Position numbers and translations under genes: made by a program. From positions 124,001 through 188,000 of the forward strand of contig NZ_CADIKK010000007.1 in assembly GCF_902859915.1 (NCBI RefSeq): a stretch of 64,000 nt of DNA, read 5' to 3'. The notes beneath the pieces are model-generated. The model did no database searches, was not told the origin of the DNA, and was given only the letters and a program-made list of their open reading frames with translations. This document shows positions 7,375-16,828 of this stretch, one piece after another. How positions within the stretch are numbered: the stretch's first letter is position 1; the number at the start of each line of letters is the position of its first letter. The DNA is from Paraburkholderia ultramafica (GTDB lineage: Bacteria > Pseudomonadota > Gammaproteobacteria > Burkholderiales > Burkholderiaceae).

Positions 7375-8763
7375 TCAGAGCTGTTTCATCAGCACGAGCG
7401 ACTTGCGCTGCCAGTTATAGAGTCTGCGGCGGTCTTCCGGCAGGTCGTCGACCGTGACCTTGACGAAGCCGCGCTTCAGGAACCAGTGTTCGGTGCGCGT
7501 GGTGAGCACGAAAATGCGCGTGAGGCCGCGCGCTCGCGCGCGCTGCTCGATGCGCTTGAGCAGGCGTTCGCCGTCGCCGGTGCCTTGCGCTTCGGGCGCG
7601 ACCGTCAGGCACGCCATTTCGCCGATGCGCTCTTGCGGATACGGATACAGCGCCGCGCAGCCGAACAGCACGCCATCGTGCTCGATCACCGAGAAATGGT
7701 CGATGTCGCGTTCGATCTGGTGGCGCCCGCGCCGCACCAGCGTGCCGTCCGATTCGAGCGGCTCGATCAGCGAGAGAATGCCGCCGACGTCGTCCGGCGT
7801 CGCTTCGCGCAGGCTTTCGAGGTTCTCGTACGAGATCATCGTGCCGACGCCGTCGTGCAGGAACAGTTCGAGCAGCAGGCTGCCGTCGAGCGCGTAGGGG
7901 ATGATGTGCGCCCGCGCGACGCCGCCGCGGCACGCACGGATCGAGTGCTTCAGATAGAAGCCCGCGTCGCCGGTCACTTCACCGCTTTCGTGCAGCTTGT
8001 ACGCGTCGTCGAGCGACAGCTCCCGCAGCAGTTCAGGGCCGTTTTCGCCGGCTTCCATCAGGCCCGGCGTTTCGGTCAGGAACACGATCTTGTCGGCGCG
8101 CAGCGCGATGGCCGCGGCCGAGGCCACGTCTTCCATCGACAGGTTGAACGCCTCGCCGGTGGGCGAGAAGCCAAGCGGCGACAGCAGCACCAGCTTGCGG
8201 CTGGCGAGCGAATGGCGGATCGAATCCGCGTCGATCTTGCGCACCACGCCGGTGTGGGCGAAATCGACGCCGTCGAGAATGCCGACCGGCCGTGCCGTCA
8301 CGAAGTTGCCCGACACCACGCTGATGTGCGCGTGCGCCATCGGCGTGTTCGGCAAGCCCTGGCTGATCGCGGCCTCGATGTCCAGACGCACTTCGCCGGC
8401 CGCTTCTTTCGCGGACTCGAGCGCGCGCGCGTCGGTGATACGCATACCGTGTGAAAACTCGGATTCCACGCCGTGCAAACTCATCTGCTCTTCGACCTGC
8501 GGTCGCGAGCCATGCACCAGCACGATCTGGATGCCCATGGCCTGCAGCAGCGCGATGTCGGACACCAGCGCATTCAGGAGCCCCTGATGCACCACCTCGC
8601 CGCCGAACCCGACGACGAACGTCTTGTTCCGGAACGCATGGATGTAAGGGGCGACTGAACGCATCCAGTCGACGAATTGCGCATGCTGTGCGAGGTTTTC
8701 CGTTGTTCCGGCGGGGGCCGGAACGCTCGCGGGCGCGGGGACGAGGTCGGTTTGGGAATTCAT
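7375..8763 (-). CDS. argA: Amino-acid N-acetyltransferase (N-acetylglutamate synthase)
   Basis: A 462-residue enzyme catalysing acetyl-CoA + L-glutamate to N-acetylglutamate, the first step of arginine synthesis. The N-terminal two thirds form an amino-acid-kinase-like domain (about 30-290: FVVGFGGEVVHQG, VLVHGSRPQV, LLSPLGFSPTGEAFNLS) that usually mediates arginine feedback. The C-terminal GNAT domain (about 315-455) has the acetyl-CoA loop EAQGTGDGERLLKRIE and the ending HWFLKRGF. Length and layout match the E. coli-type ArgA. The start codon lies only seven bases from a TATAAT element and has no Shine-Dalgarno sequence, suggesting a leaderless message. The gene is divergent from hrpA, with 23 bases between the two start codons. 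Confidence 0.96.
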   Translation of the reverse strand: MNSQTDLVPAPASVPAPAGTTENLAQHAQFVDWMRSVAPYIHAFRNKTFVVGFGGEVVHQGLLNALVSDIALLQAMGIQIVLVHGSRPQVEEQMSLHGVESEFSHGMRITDARALESAKEAAGEVRLDIEAAISQGLPNTPMAHAHISVVSGNFVTARPVGILDGVDFAHTGVVRKIDADSIRHSLASRKLVLLSPLGFSPTGEAFNLSMEDVASAAAIALRADKIVFLTETPGLMEAGENGPELLRELSLDDAYKLHESGEVTGDAGFYLKHSIRACRGGVARAHIIPYALDGSLLLELFLHDGVGTMISYENLESLREATPDDVGGILSLIEPLESDGTLVRRGRHQIERDIDHFSVIEHDGVLFGCAALYPYPQERIGEMACLTVAPEAQGTGDGERLLKRIEQRARARGLTRIFVLTTRTEHWFLKRGFVKVTVDDLPEDRRRLYNWQRKSLVLMKQL

Positions 8764-8770
8764 GCCGGGG

Positions 8771-8778
8771 ATTATAAT
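8771..8778. promoter_or_regulatory. Palindromic -10 element shared by argA and hrpA
   Basis: ATTATAAT reads as a perfect TATAAT -10 hexamer on both strands. It sits 8 bases before the hrpA ATG and 7 bases before the argA ATG. Standard spacing would start each transcript at or within one or two bases of the start codon. No clear -35 is required or obvious; GTTTGG at 8750-8755 is a weak candidate for hrpA. Confidence 0.7.
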
Positions 8779-8786
8779 GCGCCCCC

Positions 8787-11700
8787 ATGTCGAATGTACC
8801 CAAAAGTCCCGCTGCGGCGAACGAGAATCCGGCGCCGGCCGCCGATCAGATGAACGCCGGCGACGCGAAGCGCCGTCCTGCGCAGGACACCGAGCCCAAC
8901 ACGCCGCATGCGGCGCGCGAACCGCGTCGCGCGGTGGAAGGCGCGCAGGCGTCGGCGCAAGGCGGCGCGCCGCGTCGCGAATCTGGCGGGCCTGCTCAAA
9001 AATTGCCGCAAGCGAGCGGCAGTGAACGCAATGCGAGCCGCCGTGAACCGCGTGCCCCGCGTGCCCCGCGCGTTGTCGAACCGAACCCGATTCCGCCGAT
9101 CACCTTCCCCGAAGCGCTGCCGGTCTCCGGCCGCCGCGACGAGATCGCCAAGGCGATCGCGGAGAATCAGGTCGTGATCGTGTCGGGCGAAACCGGCTCC
9201 GGCAAGACCACCCAGTTGCCGAAAATCTGCCTCGCGTCGGGGCGCGGTCTCGGCGCCGGTGGCGCGGGCCTGATCGGCCACACGCAGCCGCGCCGGATCG
9301 CCGCGTCGGCGACGGGGCGCCGCATCGCCGAAGAACTCGGCACGCCGTTCGGCGAAGTGGTCGGCTACAAGGTGCGTTTCACCGATAACCTGTCGCCCGG
9401 CGCATCGGTCAAGCTGATGACCGACGGTATCCTGCTCGCCGAAACGCAGACCGATCCGCTGCTCAAAGCGTACGACACGCTGATCATCGACGAAGCGCAC
9501 GAGCGCAGCCTGAACATCGATTTCCTGCTCGGCTATCTGAAGGAAATTCTCGTCAAGCGTCCCGATCTGAAGCTGATCGTGACCTCGGCGACCATCGACG
9601 CCGACCGCTTCGCGCGCCACTTCGGCAGCGAGGACAAGCCCGCGCCGGTGATCGAGGTGAGCGGGCGTCTCTATCCGGTCGAGGTGCGCTACCGGCCGGT
9701 CGTCGAGGACAGTCCGGCGGTGAAGGCGGCACAAGGCACAGCGGGTGCTTCGTCGTCGGCCTCGGCTTCGTCGCGGGAACGCCCGAAGACCCAGCGCGAA
9801 ACCGATCGCGATCTGATGGAAGCCATCGTCGACGCCGTCGACGAACTGTGCCGCGAAGGCCCCGGCGACGTGCTGGTGTTCCTGCCGGGCGAGCGCGAGA
9901 TTCGCGATGCCGCCGAGGCGCTGCGCAAGCACCATCCGCCGCATACGGAAATCCTGCCGCTGTTCGCGCGACTGTCCGCGGCCGAACAGGAGCGCGTGTT
10001 CCGCACCTCGAACGCGCGCCGCATCGTGCTGGCGACCAACGTCGCCGAAACCTCGCTGACGGTGCCTGGCATTCGCTACGTGGTCGATACCGGGCTCGCG
10101 CGCGTGAAGCGCTACTCGTATCGCAACAAGGTCGAGCAGTTGCAGGTCGAGTCGATTTCGCAGGCCGCTGCGAATCAACGGGCCGGGCGCTGCGGCCGGG
10201 TCGCCGACGGCGTGTGTATTCGTCTGTACGAGGACAGCGATTTCCAGGGCCGTGCGCGCTTCACCGATCCGGAGATTCTGCGTTCGTCGCTGGCGTCGGT
10301 GATTCTGCGGATGAAGTCACTGCATCTGACGGCGATCGAAACCTTCCCGTTCATCGAGCCGCCGCCGGGCCGCGCAATCGCCGACGGCTATCAACTGCTC
10401 AACGAACTCGGCGCCGTCGACGACGACAACCAGCTCACGCCGCTCGGCCGCGAACTCGCGCGCTTGCCGCTCGATCCGCGCGTCGGCCGGATGATTCTGG
10501 CCGCGCGCGATCAGCAGGCATTGAAGGAAGTGCTGATCATCGCGAGCGCGTTGTCCGTGCAGGATCCGCGCGACCGGCCGATCGAAGCGCAGGAGCAGGC
10601 CGACCAGGCGCATCGCCGCTTCGCCGACGAGCGTTCGGAATTTTTGCAGTGGCTGAAAATCTGGAACTGGTTCGAAGAAGCGATCGCGCACAAGAAGTCG
10701 AACAAGCAGTTGCACGAGGAGTGCCGCAAGAACTTCCTGTCGCAACTGCGGCTGCGCGAATGGCGCGACGTGCACTCCCAGTTGCTGACGGTGGTGCGCG
10801 AGCACGGCTGGCGTCTGAACGAAGCGGAAGCGACCTTCGAGCAGATCCATCTCGCGCTGTTGACCGGCCTGCTCGGCAACATCGGCCTCAAAGCCGACGA
10901 CGAACCGTATCACCTCGGCGCGCGCGGCATCAAATTCTATTTGTGGCCGGGCTCGGCGCTGGTGAAGAAGGCGGGCAAGTGGGTGATGGCCGCCGAACTG
11001 GTCGAGACGAGCCGTCTGTACGCGCGCTGCATCGCGAAGATCGAGCCGGAGTGGGTCGAGAAAATCGGCGCGCATCTGCTGAAGAAGTCGCTCTCCGAGC
11101 CGCATTGGGAGAAGCGCGCGGCGCAGGTGTCCGCGTTCGAGCGGGCGATGCTGTACGGTCTGCCGATCTATCACCGGCGGCGCGTGAGCTTCGGCAAACA
11201 GGATCCGGCGCGCGCGAGAGAGTTGTTCATTCGCGGCGCGCTGGTCGAAGGCGAGTTCGATACGAAGCTCGCGTTCTTCGCGCACAACCGCAAACTGCTC
11301 GCCGATATCGAGCAACTGGAGCACAAGTCGCGCCGCCAGGACGTGCTGGTCGACGACGAACTGATTTTTGCCTTCTACGATCAGGCGTTGCCGAACGGCA
11401 TCTACACCGGCGCGTCGTTCGAGCGCTGGTATCGCGACGAGGTGAAAAAGAGCGGCCAGCCGGAGGACAAGCTGCGCCTGCTGTATCTGTCGCGCGACGA
11501 TCTGATGCGGCACGAAGCCGCCGGCGTGACGACCGATCTGTTCCCGAAACGGATGACGATGGCCGGCGTCGAGATGGCGCTCAGCTATCACTTCGAGCCG
11601 GGTGCGCCGCGCGACGGCGTCACGCTCGCCGTGCCGCTGTATGCGCTGAATCAGGTCGACGCGCGCCGCGGCGAGTGGCTCGTGCCCGGCATGCTGAAAG

Positions 11701-13055
11701 AGAAGTCGCAACTGCTGCTCAAGTCGTTGCCGCAGAAGTTGCGGCGTCATTGCGTGCCGTTGCCGGAGTACGCGGTGGGGTTTGTCGACCGGCACAGTGG
11801 TGTGCGGTTTGGGGCGGGCGGTTTGCTGGAGTCGCTGATCGCCGATGTTCGCGAGCAGACCCAGGTCGCGATGAAGCAGTCGGACTTCAAGCTCGAGACC
11901 TTGCCGCCGCATCTGTTCATGAACTTCAAGGTCGTCGACGAGCACGGGCGGCAACTCGCGATGGGCCGCAATCTGTCGCAACTGCGTGCCGAACTCGGCG
12001 GCCAGGCGCAGCAGCATTTCCAGAAGATCGCGTCGAGCGCGGCGGGCGCGGCGTTGGCGGATGCGGGGGGCGGCGGCGTCGCGACGCCTTCGCAAGGCGC
12101 TGGCGCATCCGGTGCGGCAAGCGGCGGTGCTGCGCAGCGAGGCAAGGGCGCGGGCGTGGCTGGTCCGCAAACTACGTCGCAAGGTCGCGCGGCGGGCACG
12201 GCGCTATATGAAAAACTGACCACGTGGAATTTCGGCAAGCTGCCCGAGCTGCTCGAGATTCGCCGGGGCGGCCAGACGCTGTTCGGCTATCCGGCGCTGG
12301 TGGATCGCGGCACGCATTGCGATGTCGAAGTGTTCGACTCGCCGGATGAAGCCGCGCGGATTCATCGCGCGGGATTGCGCCGGCTCTTCGCGTTGCAGTT
12401 GAAGGAGCCGATCAAGTATCTGGAGAAGAATCTGCCGGGCCTGCGCGAAATGGCAATGCAGTTCATGCCGCGCGGCACCCAGGAAGAATTGCGCGATCAG
12501 CTGATCGACACCGCGCTCGATCGCGCCTGTCTGCAGGATCCGCTGCCGGATGACGACGTCAGCTTCCATACGCGACGCGACGAAGGACGCAGCCGCCTGA
12601 CGCTGCTGGCTCAGGAAATCGCCCGGCTGGTGGGGCAGATTCTTGGCGAATACGCGAGCGTGACGAAGAAGCTGGTGCAGGCGAAGTCGTTCGCGGCTGC
12701 GCATGCCGACCTGCAGAATCAGCTTGATGGCTTGATCGGCAAGCGTTTCGTGGTCGATACGCCGTACGCTCAGCTGGCCCACTTTCCGCGCTATCTGAAA
12801 GGGATGGCGCTGCGCGTCGACAAGCTGAAGGCGGACCCCGCGCGCGATGCGCGGCAGTTCGCCGAGTTTCAGCCGCTGTTGCAGAACTATCAGCGTGCGG
12901 TGGCGCAACGTGGCGGCGTGCTGGACCCGCGTTTGTCGGAGTTTCGCTGGCTGCTGGAGGAGTTGCGAATCTCGCTGTTCGCGCAGGAGTTGCGTACGCC
13001 GATGCCGGTTTCGGTGAAGCGCTTGCATAAGGTGTGGGAGTCGATGCAGCGGTGA
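8787..13055 (+). CDS. hrpA: DEAH-box ATP-dependent RNA helicase HrpA
   Basis: A 1422-residue helicase. After a low-complexity Ala/Pro/Arg-rich leader of about 100 residues come Walker A GETGSGKT (134-141), DEAH (235-238), motif III SATIDADRF, motif V TNVAETSLTVPGI and motif VI QRAGRCGRV, then the HA2/OB-fold region. The long C-terminal DUF3418-type extension is typical of full-length bacterial HrpA. In E. coli, HrpA has been linked to fimbrial mRNA processing and rescue of stalled ribosomes. A Gly/Ala-rich insert of about 50 residues (around 1090-1140) interrupts the C-terminal extension and looks like a flexible linker. There is no ribosome binding site. The gene appears leaderless, and an internal ATG at residue 22 is an alternative start. 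Confidence 0.96.
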   Translation: MSNVPKSPAAANENPAPAADQMNAGDAKRRPAQDTEPNTPHAAREPRRAVEGAQASAQGGAPRRESGGPAQKLPQASGSERNASRREPRAPRAPRVVEPNPIPPITFPEALPVSGRRDEIAKAIAENQVVIVSGETGSGKTTQLPKICLASGRGLGAGGAGLIGHTQPRRIAASATGRRIAEELGTPFGEVVGYKVRFTDNLSPGASVKLMTDGILLAETQTDPLLKAYDTLIIDEAHERSLNIDFLLGYLKEILVKRPDLKLIVTSATIDADRFARHFGSEDKPAPVIEVSGRLYPVEVRYRPVVEDSPAVKAAQGTAGASSSASASSRERPKTQRETDRDLMEAIVDAVDELCREGPGDVLVFLPGEREIRDAAEALRKHHPPHTEILPLFARLSAAEQERVFRTSNARRIVLATNVAETSLTVPGIRYVVDTGLARVKRYSYRNKVEQLQVESISQAAANQRAGRCGRVADGVCIRLYEDSDFQGRARFTDPEILRSSLASVILRMKSLHLTAIETFPFIEPPPGRAIADGYQLLNELGAVDDDNQLTPLGRELARLPLDPRVGRMILAARDQQALKEVLIIASALSVQDPRDRPIEAQEQADQAHRRFADERSEFLQWLKIWNWFEEAIAHKKSNKQLHEECRKNFLSQLRLREWRDVHSQLLTVVREHGWRLNEAEATFEQIHLALLTGLLGNIGLKADDEPYHLGARGIKFYLWPGSALVKKAGKWVMAAELVETSRLYARCIAKIEPEWVEKIGAHLLKKSLSEPHWEKRAAQVSAFERAMLYGLPIYHRRRVSFGKQDPARARELFIRGALVEGEFDTKLAFFAHNRKLLADIEQLEHKSRRQDVLVDDELIFAFYDQALPNGIYTGASFERWYRDEVKKSGQPEDKLRLLYLSRDDLMRHEAAGVTTDLFPKRMTMAGVEMALSYHFEPGAPRDGVTLAVPLYALNQVDARRGEWLVPGMLKEKSQLLLKSLPQKLRRHCVPLPEYAVGFVDRHSGVRFGAGGLLESLIADVREQTQVAMKQSDFKLETLPPHLFMNFKVVDEHGRQLAMGRNLSQLRAELGGQAQQHFQKIASSAAGAALADAGGGGVATPSQGAGASGAASGGAAQRGKGAGVAGPQTTSQGRAAGTALYEKLTTWNFGKLPELLEIRRGGQTLFGYPALVDRGTHCDVEVFDSPDEAARIHRAGLRRLFALQLKEPIKYLEKNLPGLREMAMQFMPRGTQEELRDQLIDTALDRACLQDPLPDDDVSFHTRRDEGRSRLTLLAQEIARLVGQILGEYASVTKKLVQAKSFAAAHADLQNQLDGLIGKRFVVDTPYAQLAHFPRYLKGMALRVDKLKADPARDARQFAEFQPLLQNYQRAVAQRGGVLDPRLSEFRWLLEELRISLFAQELRTPMPVSVKRLHKVWESMQR

Positions 13056-13077
13056 GCGGCGATGGAGCGGGGCGCTG

Positions 13078-13117
13078 CTGGTGCGTGCTGGTGCGTACTG
13101 GTGCGTACTGGTGCGTA
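13078..13117. repeat. 10-bp tandem repeat (CTGGTGCGTA), 4 copies
   Basis: Four head-to-tail copies, the first ending in G and the other three identical, beginning 22 bases after the hrpA stop. The rest of the gap to 13339 shows only a GC-rich inverted repeat (GCGCGGG / CCCGCGC near 13240) and no gene. Confidence 0.85.
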
Positions 13118-13339
13118 CTACACTCCGGCGACCTCGGCTGCCACTTCCGCTGCCACTTTCGAAGCGGTTTCACGAGACCATGCCTTTGCGCGAAACACGC
13201 AGTGCGCGACGCCACGGGTCGTGACAACGACGTTACGCGCAAATGGCGCGGGCCTTTTTCCGACCCGCGCTCGCTCCCAGCACACAAGTAAGCCATCACT
13301 GTGGCTGGCCCAAAAGCCAACCCGTCCCGTGGCTTTGGC

Positions 13340-16228
13340 CTACCAGTGCACCCCGGCGCCGATCGACGCGCCGAACTGGCCGCGCGAGTCAGTGGTCCCT
13401 TGCAGCTTGTAAGCCCACTTGCCCTTATCCGACAACTGCGACACGCCGATAGCCAACGCCGACTGGCCGCCATAAGTGCCGCCAGCCATCGCGACCATGC
13501 CGCGACCCGGTAGAACCGCCTGCGGCAAGCCCGCCATCGCCAACGCGGACGCCGTGCCGCCGTAGCCATCGCGACGGGCCGAGCGGACCTGATCGTCGGT
13601 ATGGCGGTTCGCCTGGCTGACCGCGCCGCCCATGCTCTGCTGCAACTGATTGACGTTGACCGCGTCAGTGCCTTGCGCGCCGGCTGCGACGTTGGTGATC
13701 TGGCGTTCCTGACCCGCTGCGCCCACCGATACCGTATTCGCCCGGTCCGCAACTGAGCCCTGGCCCAACGCAACCGAATTGTCGGCGCTCGCGTTCGCTG
13801 CCGCGCCGAGCGCTGTGGCATTGCTGCCGCCGGCAATGGCATTTGCCCCGATGGCCGCCGCGTTGGTGCCCGTGGCCTGCGCGTTCGCACCAGCCGCGAC
13901 CGAGTGCGAGCCCGACGACACCGCGCCTTCGGTATCCCGATTGCCTTCCACGCCGATGGCCGGGTTCGCCGCGTTGACGACGGCGTTGCCGACCGCGCCG
14001 TTGACGGCCGCGTTCAACTGGCCGAGATTGACCGCGTCGGATGCGTCCACGCCGTCGGCGACGTTGTGGATGACGGTGCCACCGCTCACTGCGTCGCCGC
14101 CGAGCGTGAAGCTGTTCCGATTGACGCTGCCGTCGGCGTTCCGGTCGTACATGACAGCGCCGTCGAGCTTCGCGGCGGTGGCCGCGCCCTGGTCGCTCAC
14201 CGCTTTCAACTGGGCGACGTTGACCGCGTCGGTATCGGCGATGCCTGCGGCGACGTTTGCGATCTGGCGTTCGTTGCCAGCGGAGCCGACCGAGACGGTG
14301 CCCGCACGATTGGCGATCGAGCCTTGGCCGAGTGCGACGGAGTTGGCGGCGACGGAGCTCGAGTTATAGCCGAGTGCGACAGAGTTCGCAGCGACGGAGC
14401 TCGAGTTATAGCCGAGTGCAACAGAGTTCGCAGCGATGGACTTCGAGCTATAGCCGAGTGCGACCGAGTTGGCCGCAGCGGCATTCGCGTTGTAGCCGAG
14501 TGCCACTGAATTAGCGGTAGCGGCGCTGGCGTTGTAGCCGAGCGCGGTGGAACCATCGCTTTGAGCCACGGCTTGCCCGCCGACGGCCGTGCTGAAATCG
14601 CCTCGCGCCAGCGAACCTGAGCCGGCGGCGACGCTGGCCTGGCCCGAGCCGAGCGCCGAACTGCCGATGGCGACCGCGTTGCTGCCGGCAGCCGATGCGT
14701 CGTCGCTGCCGTCGTTCAGGCCATTCGCCTTGAAGTAACGCGACGCGTTTGCGCTCACCGCTTGCAATTGGCTCAGGTTGACGGCGTCGGTGGCTTCGGT
14801 GCCGGCTGCCACGTTCGTGAGTTGGCGTTTCTGTCCGGCCGAGCCCACCGACACCGTGTTCGCTCGGTCGGCTATCGAGTTCCGGCCGAGCGCGACGGCA
14901 TTGTCCGCACTGGCCGACGCCATGTAACCGAGCGCGACGCTACCGTCGCCGGTCACGGCGGAGTACGCACCGATCGCAGTCGCGCTCGAGCCGTTGGCCG
15001 CTGCCGACGCGCCGATCGACGTGGCATTCGCCGCATCGGCCACGGCACTCGCGCCGATCGACGTGGCGTTCGCCGCGCCCGCCACGGCACCCGCCCCGAG
15101 CGCTGCCGAACCGGTTCCGCTGGCACGCGCGCCAGCGCCGGCTGCGGTCGCACCAGCGCCAGTCGCGCTTGCGCCGACGCCTGCCGCGAGCGCATGCGCA
15201 CCGCTCGCGACGGCGTCGTCGGAGCCGTCGGCAATGCCATCGGCTTTGAAGTAGTGCTGCGTACCGCTTCGGGTAATCGCATCGACCTTGCCGTCGACCG
15301 CGCTCAACTGGCTGACGTTGACGGCGTCGGTCGGCGCCGCGCCCGCAGCGACGTTCGTCAGGCGGCGCTCATTGTTTGTCGAGCCGAGCGAGACTTCGCC
15401 TGTCGGGTCGGGCGCCGCGATCAAGGTGGCGCCCGACCCGGCCGGAGCATAAGCGTGTTGAGTCAGGTCCGCGGCGGTGGTGGAATTCGCGCCCAACGCG
15501 ACGCTATCGGCGGCGCTGGCGTTCGCGTTGTTGCCGAGCGCGATCCCACCCACGCCGCTGGCGGTGGCCTCACTGCCGATCGCGACGCTGTAGTCAGCCG
15601 CCGCCAGCGCCGACTTGCCGCCAGCGAAGGCCGCGTTGCCACGGGTTTGCGCGCCGTAGCCCACGGCGGTCGACGCCGTGCCGATCGCAGTCGCGTCCGC
15701 GCCGAACGCGGACGCAGCCGGGTCCGCCGCCGTCGTGCCCGCGCCGGTCGCGGTGGAATCGATGCCCTGCGCGTTGGCGTTCAACCCGAGCGCGGTTGCG
15801 CGGTCGCTCAGCGCGCTGGCGTTCAGGCCTGCTGCGGTTGAGCCTTCGCCGAGCGCGCTGGCATTCGCACCCGCCGCAATCGCGCCATTGCCCGGCGCAT
15901 TGGTGTTCACGCCGACTGCGGTGGCGCTGTCCCCTTGCGCGCTGGCCTTGAGGCCTATTGCGGCCGCGCCGTCGCCTTGCGCACTGGCTTGCTGGCCTAT
16001 CGCAATCGAATAGTCGCCTGATGCGTCGGCTGCCCAGCCTGATTCAATCGAGCCGACGCCCGCGGCGGCTGCCGACGCTCCACCTGCGAAAGCCGCCGCG
16101 GTCAACACGGCCTGCGCGATGGCTTGCTTGCGCGCCGCCGCGCGATTCACCTTAAAGCTTGCTCTCTCCGATGCAGCCGGCGACGTATGCGCAGCTGCGC
16201 ACCAAACCATTGAAATACTTTTATTCAT
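13340..16228 (-). CDS. Trimeric autotransporter adhesin (YadA-like)
   Basis: A 962-residue surface adhesin of the type V c secretion class. The N-terminus (MNKSISMVWCAAAHTSPAASERA) resembles the extended signal peptide of large autotransporters, followed by a hydrophobic Ala-rich signal core to about residue 58. Most of the chain is YadA-like head made of 14-residue repeats of the SxALGxNA style. It is interrupted by five neck motifs of the xNVAxGxxxTDAVNxxQL type. The last 55 or so residues (GGTYGGQSALAIGVSQLS...FGASIGAGVHW) form the beta-barrel anchor, ending in the aromatic W. Little coiled-coil stalk is present, so the fibre is mostly head. The gene stands alone, with an AT-rich region upstream. 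Confidence 0.93.
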   Translation of the reverse strand: MNKSISMVWCAAAHTSPAASERASFKVNRAAARKQAIAQAVLTAAAFAGGASAAAAGVGSIESGWAADASGDYSIAIGQQASAQGDGAAAIGLKASAQGDSATAVGVNTNAPGNGAIAAGANASALGEGSTAAGLNASALSDRATALGLNANAQGIDSTATGAGTTAADPAASAFGADATAIGTASTAVGYGAQTRGNAAFAGGKSALAAADYSVAIGSEATASGVGGIALGNNANASAADSVALGANSTTAADLTQHAYAPAGSGATLIAAPDPTGEVSLGSTNNERRLTNVAAGAAPTDAVNVSQLSAVDGKVDAITRSGTQHYFKADGIADGSDDAVASGAHALAAGVGASATGAGATAAGAGARASGTGSAALGAGAVAGAANATSIGASAVADAANATSIGASAAANGSSATAIGAYSAVTGDGSVALGYMASASADNAVALGRNSIADRANTVSVGSAGQKRQLTNVAAGTEATDAVNLSQLQAVSANASRYFKANGLNDGSDDASAAGSNAVAIGSSALGSGQASVAAGSGSLARGDFSTAVGGQAVAQSDGSTALGYNASAATANSVALGYNANAAAANSVALGYSSKSIAANSVALGYNSSSVAANSVALGYNSSSVAANSVALGQGSIANRAGTVSVGSAGNERQIANVAAGIADTDAVNVAQLKAVSDQGAATAAKLDGAVMYDRNADGSVNRNSFTLGGDAVSGGTVIHNVADGVDASDAVNLGQLNAAVNGAVGNAVVNAANPAIGVEGNRDTEGAVSSGSHSVAAGANAQATGTNAAAIGANAIAGGSNATALGAAANASADNSVALGQGSVADRANTVSVGAAGQERQITNVAAGAQGTDAVNVNQLQQSMGGAVSQANRHTDDQVRSARRDGYGGTASALAMAGLPQAVLPGRGMVAMAGGTYGGQSALAIGVSQLSDKGKWAYKLQGTTDSRGQFGASIGAGVHW
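14328..14545 (-). repeat. 42-bp coding tandem repeats in the adhesin head
   Basis: About five consecutive 42-bp units encode SVALGYNxxxxAAN-like 14-mers. Two adjacent units (about 14342-14425) are almost identical in DNA, so copy number could change by slippage or recombination without shifting frame. Confidence 0.8.
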
Positions 16229-16828
16229 TGTGTCAGAACCTCCACGTTATTGTGCGCGTGGACGCGCGGCGCGTGACTAAAAGCGACTGGTCGGGTTTCA
16301 CCGCCCTGATAAATCGCTAGAAATATAAAAGACAAAACTGGCCGAGGTCCTTCTGCACTCGCGCTGTTATGCCTTTTGCACGGCCGAAACGCCCACGCCA
16401 CGCTTCTTAGTCCACGGTACTGCACGTCAGGGCGATGAGCGTTGGATTATCCGATCCAATGGCGTAGTGCAGATATCAGCGAAATCTTAAATGAACGGGA
16501 AAGCAAATTTATCTGAAATAGTGTGAATAAAATTTCCTGGTTGATAAATAAAATGCGGAATCGTCTGATTCGCTCTTGTCGATATTTATCCGGTTTTGCG
16601 AGTATTTTAATGTTTGGCCGAACGGCATAGGTTACGACTTATATTGAGCCTATTATTCGCTGTCTCCGTGCCTGAAAAGCGCCGCTTGGTGCGCCTGCAC
16701 AAGTCGCCCTCAACGCCGTTGCGATTCATCGTGCCGCTTCATTTCCAGCGCGCTGCGCGTCGACCTACGTCAACCGCTGGCGCCGGCAAACGTTCTACAA
16801 TGACGGTTGTTCTCCGAAGTGAGTTTTC
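16229..16828. other. 600-bp AT-rich gap upstream of the adhesin
   Basis: Divergent control region between the adhesin (minus) and the beta-propeller gene (plus). It is far richer in A+T than its surroundings, especially 16300-16340 and 16480-16620. I find no gene with coding character. A GGATTAT-CCGATCC inverted element lies at about 16443. The composition would suit silencing by H-NS-type proteins, but no specific site can be claimed. Confidence 0.6.

Noticed and set aside
13904..15841. Long plus-strand frames opposite the adhesin gene
   Set aside because: They arise from the repetitive GC-biased codons of the adhesin head and have no start signal or homology.
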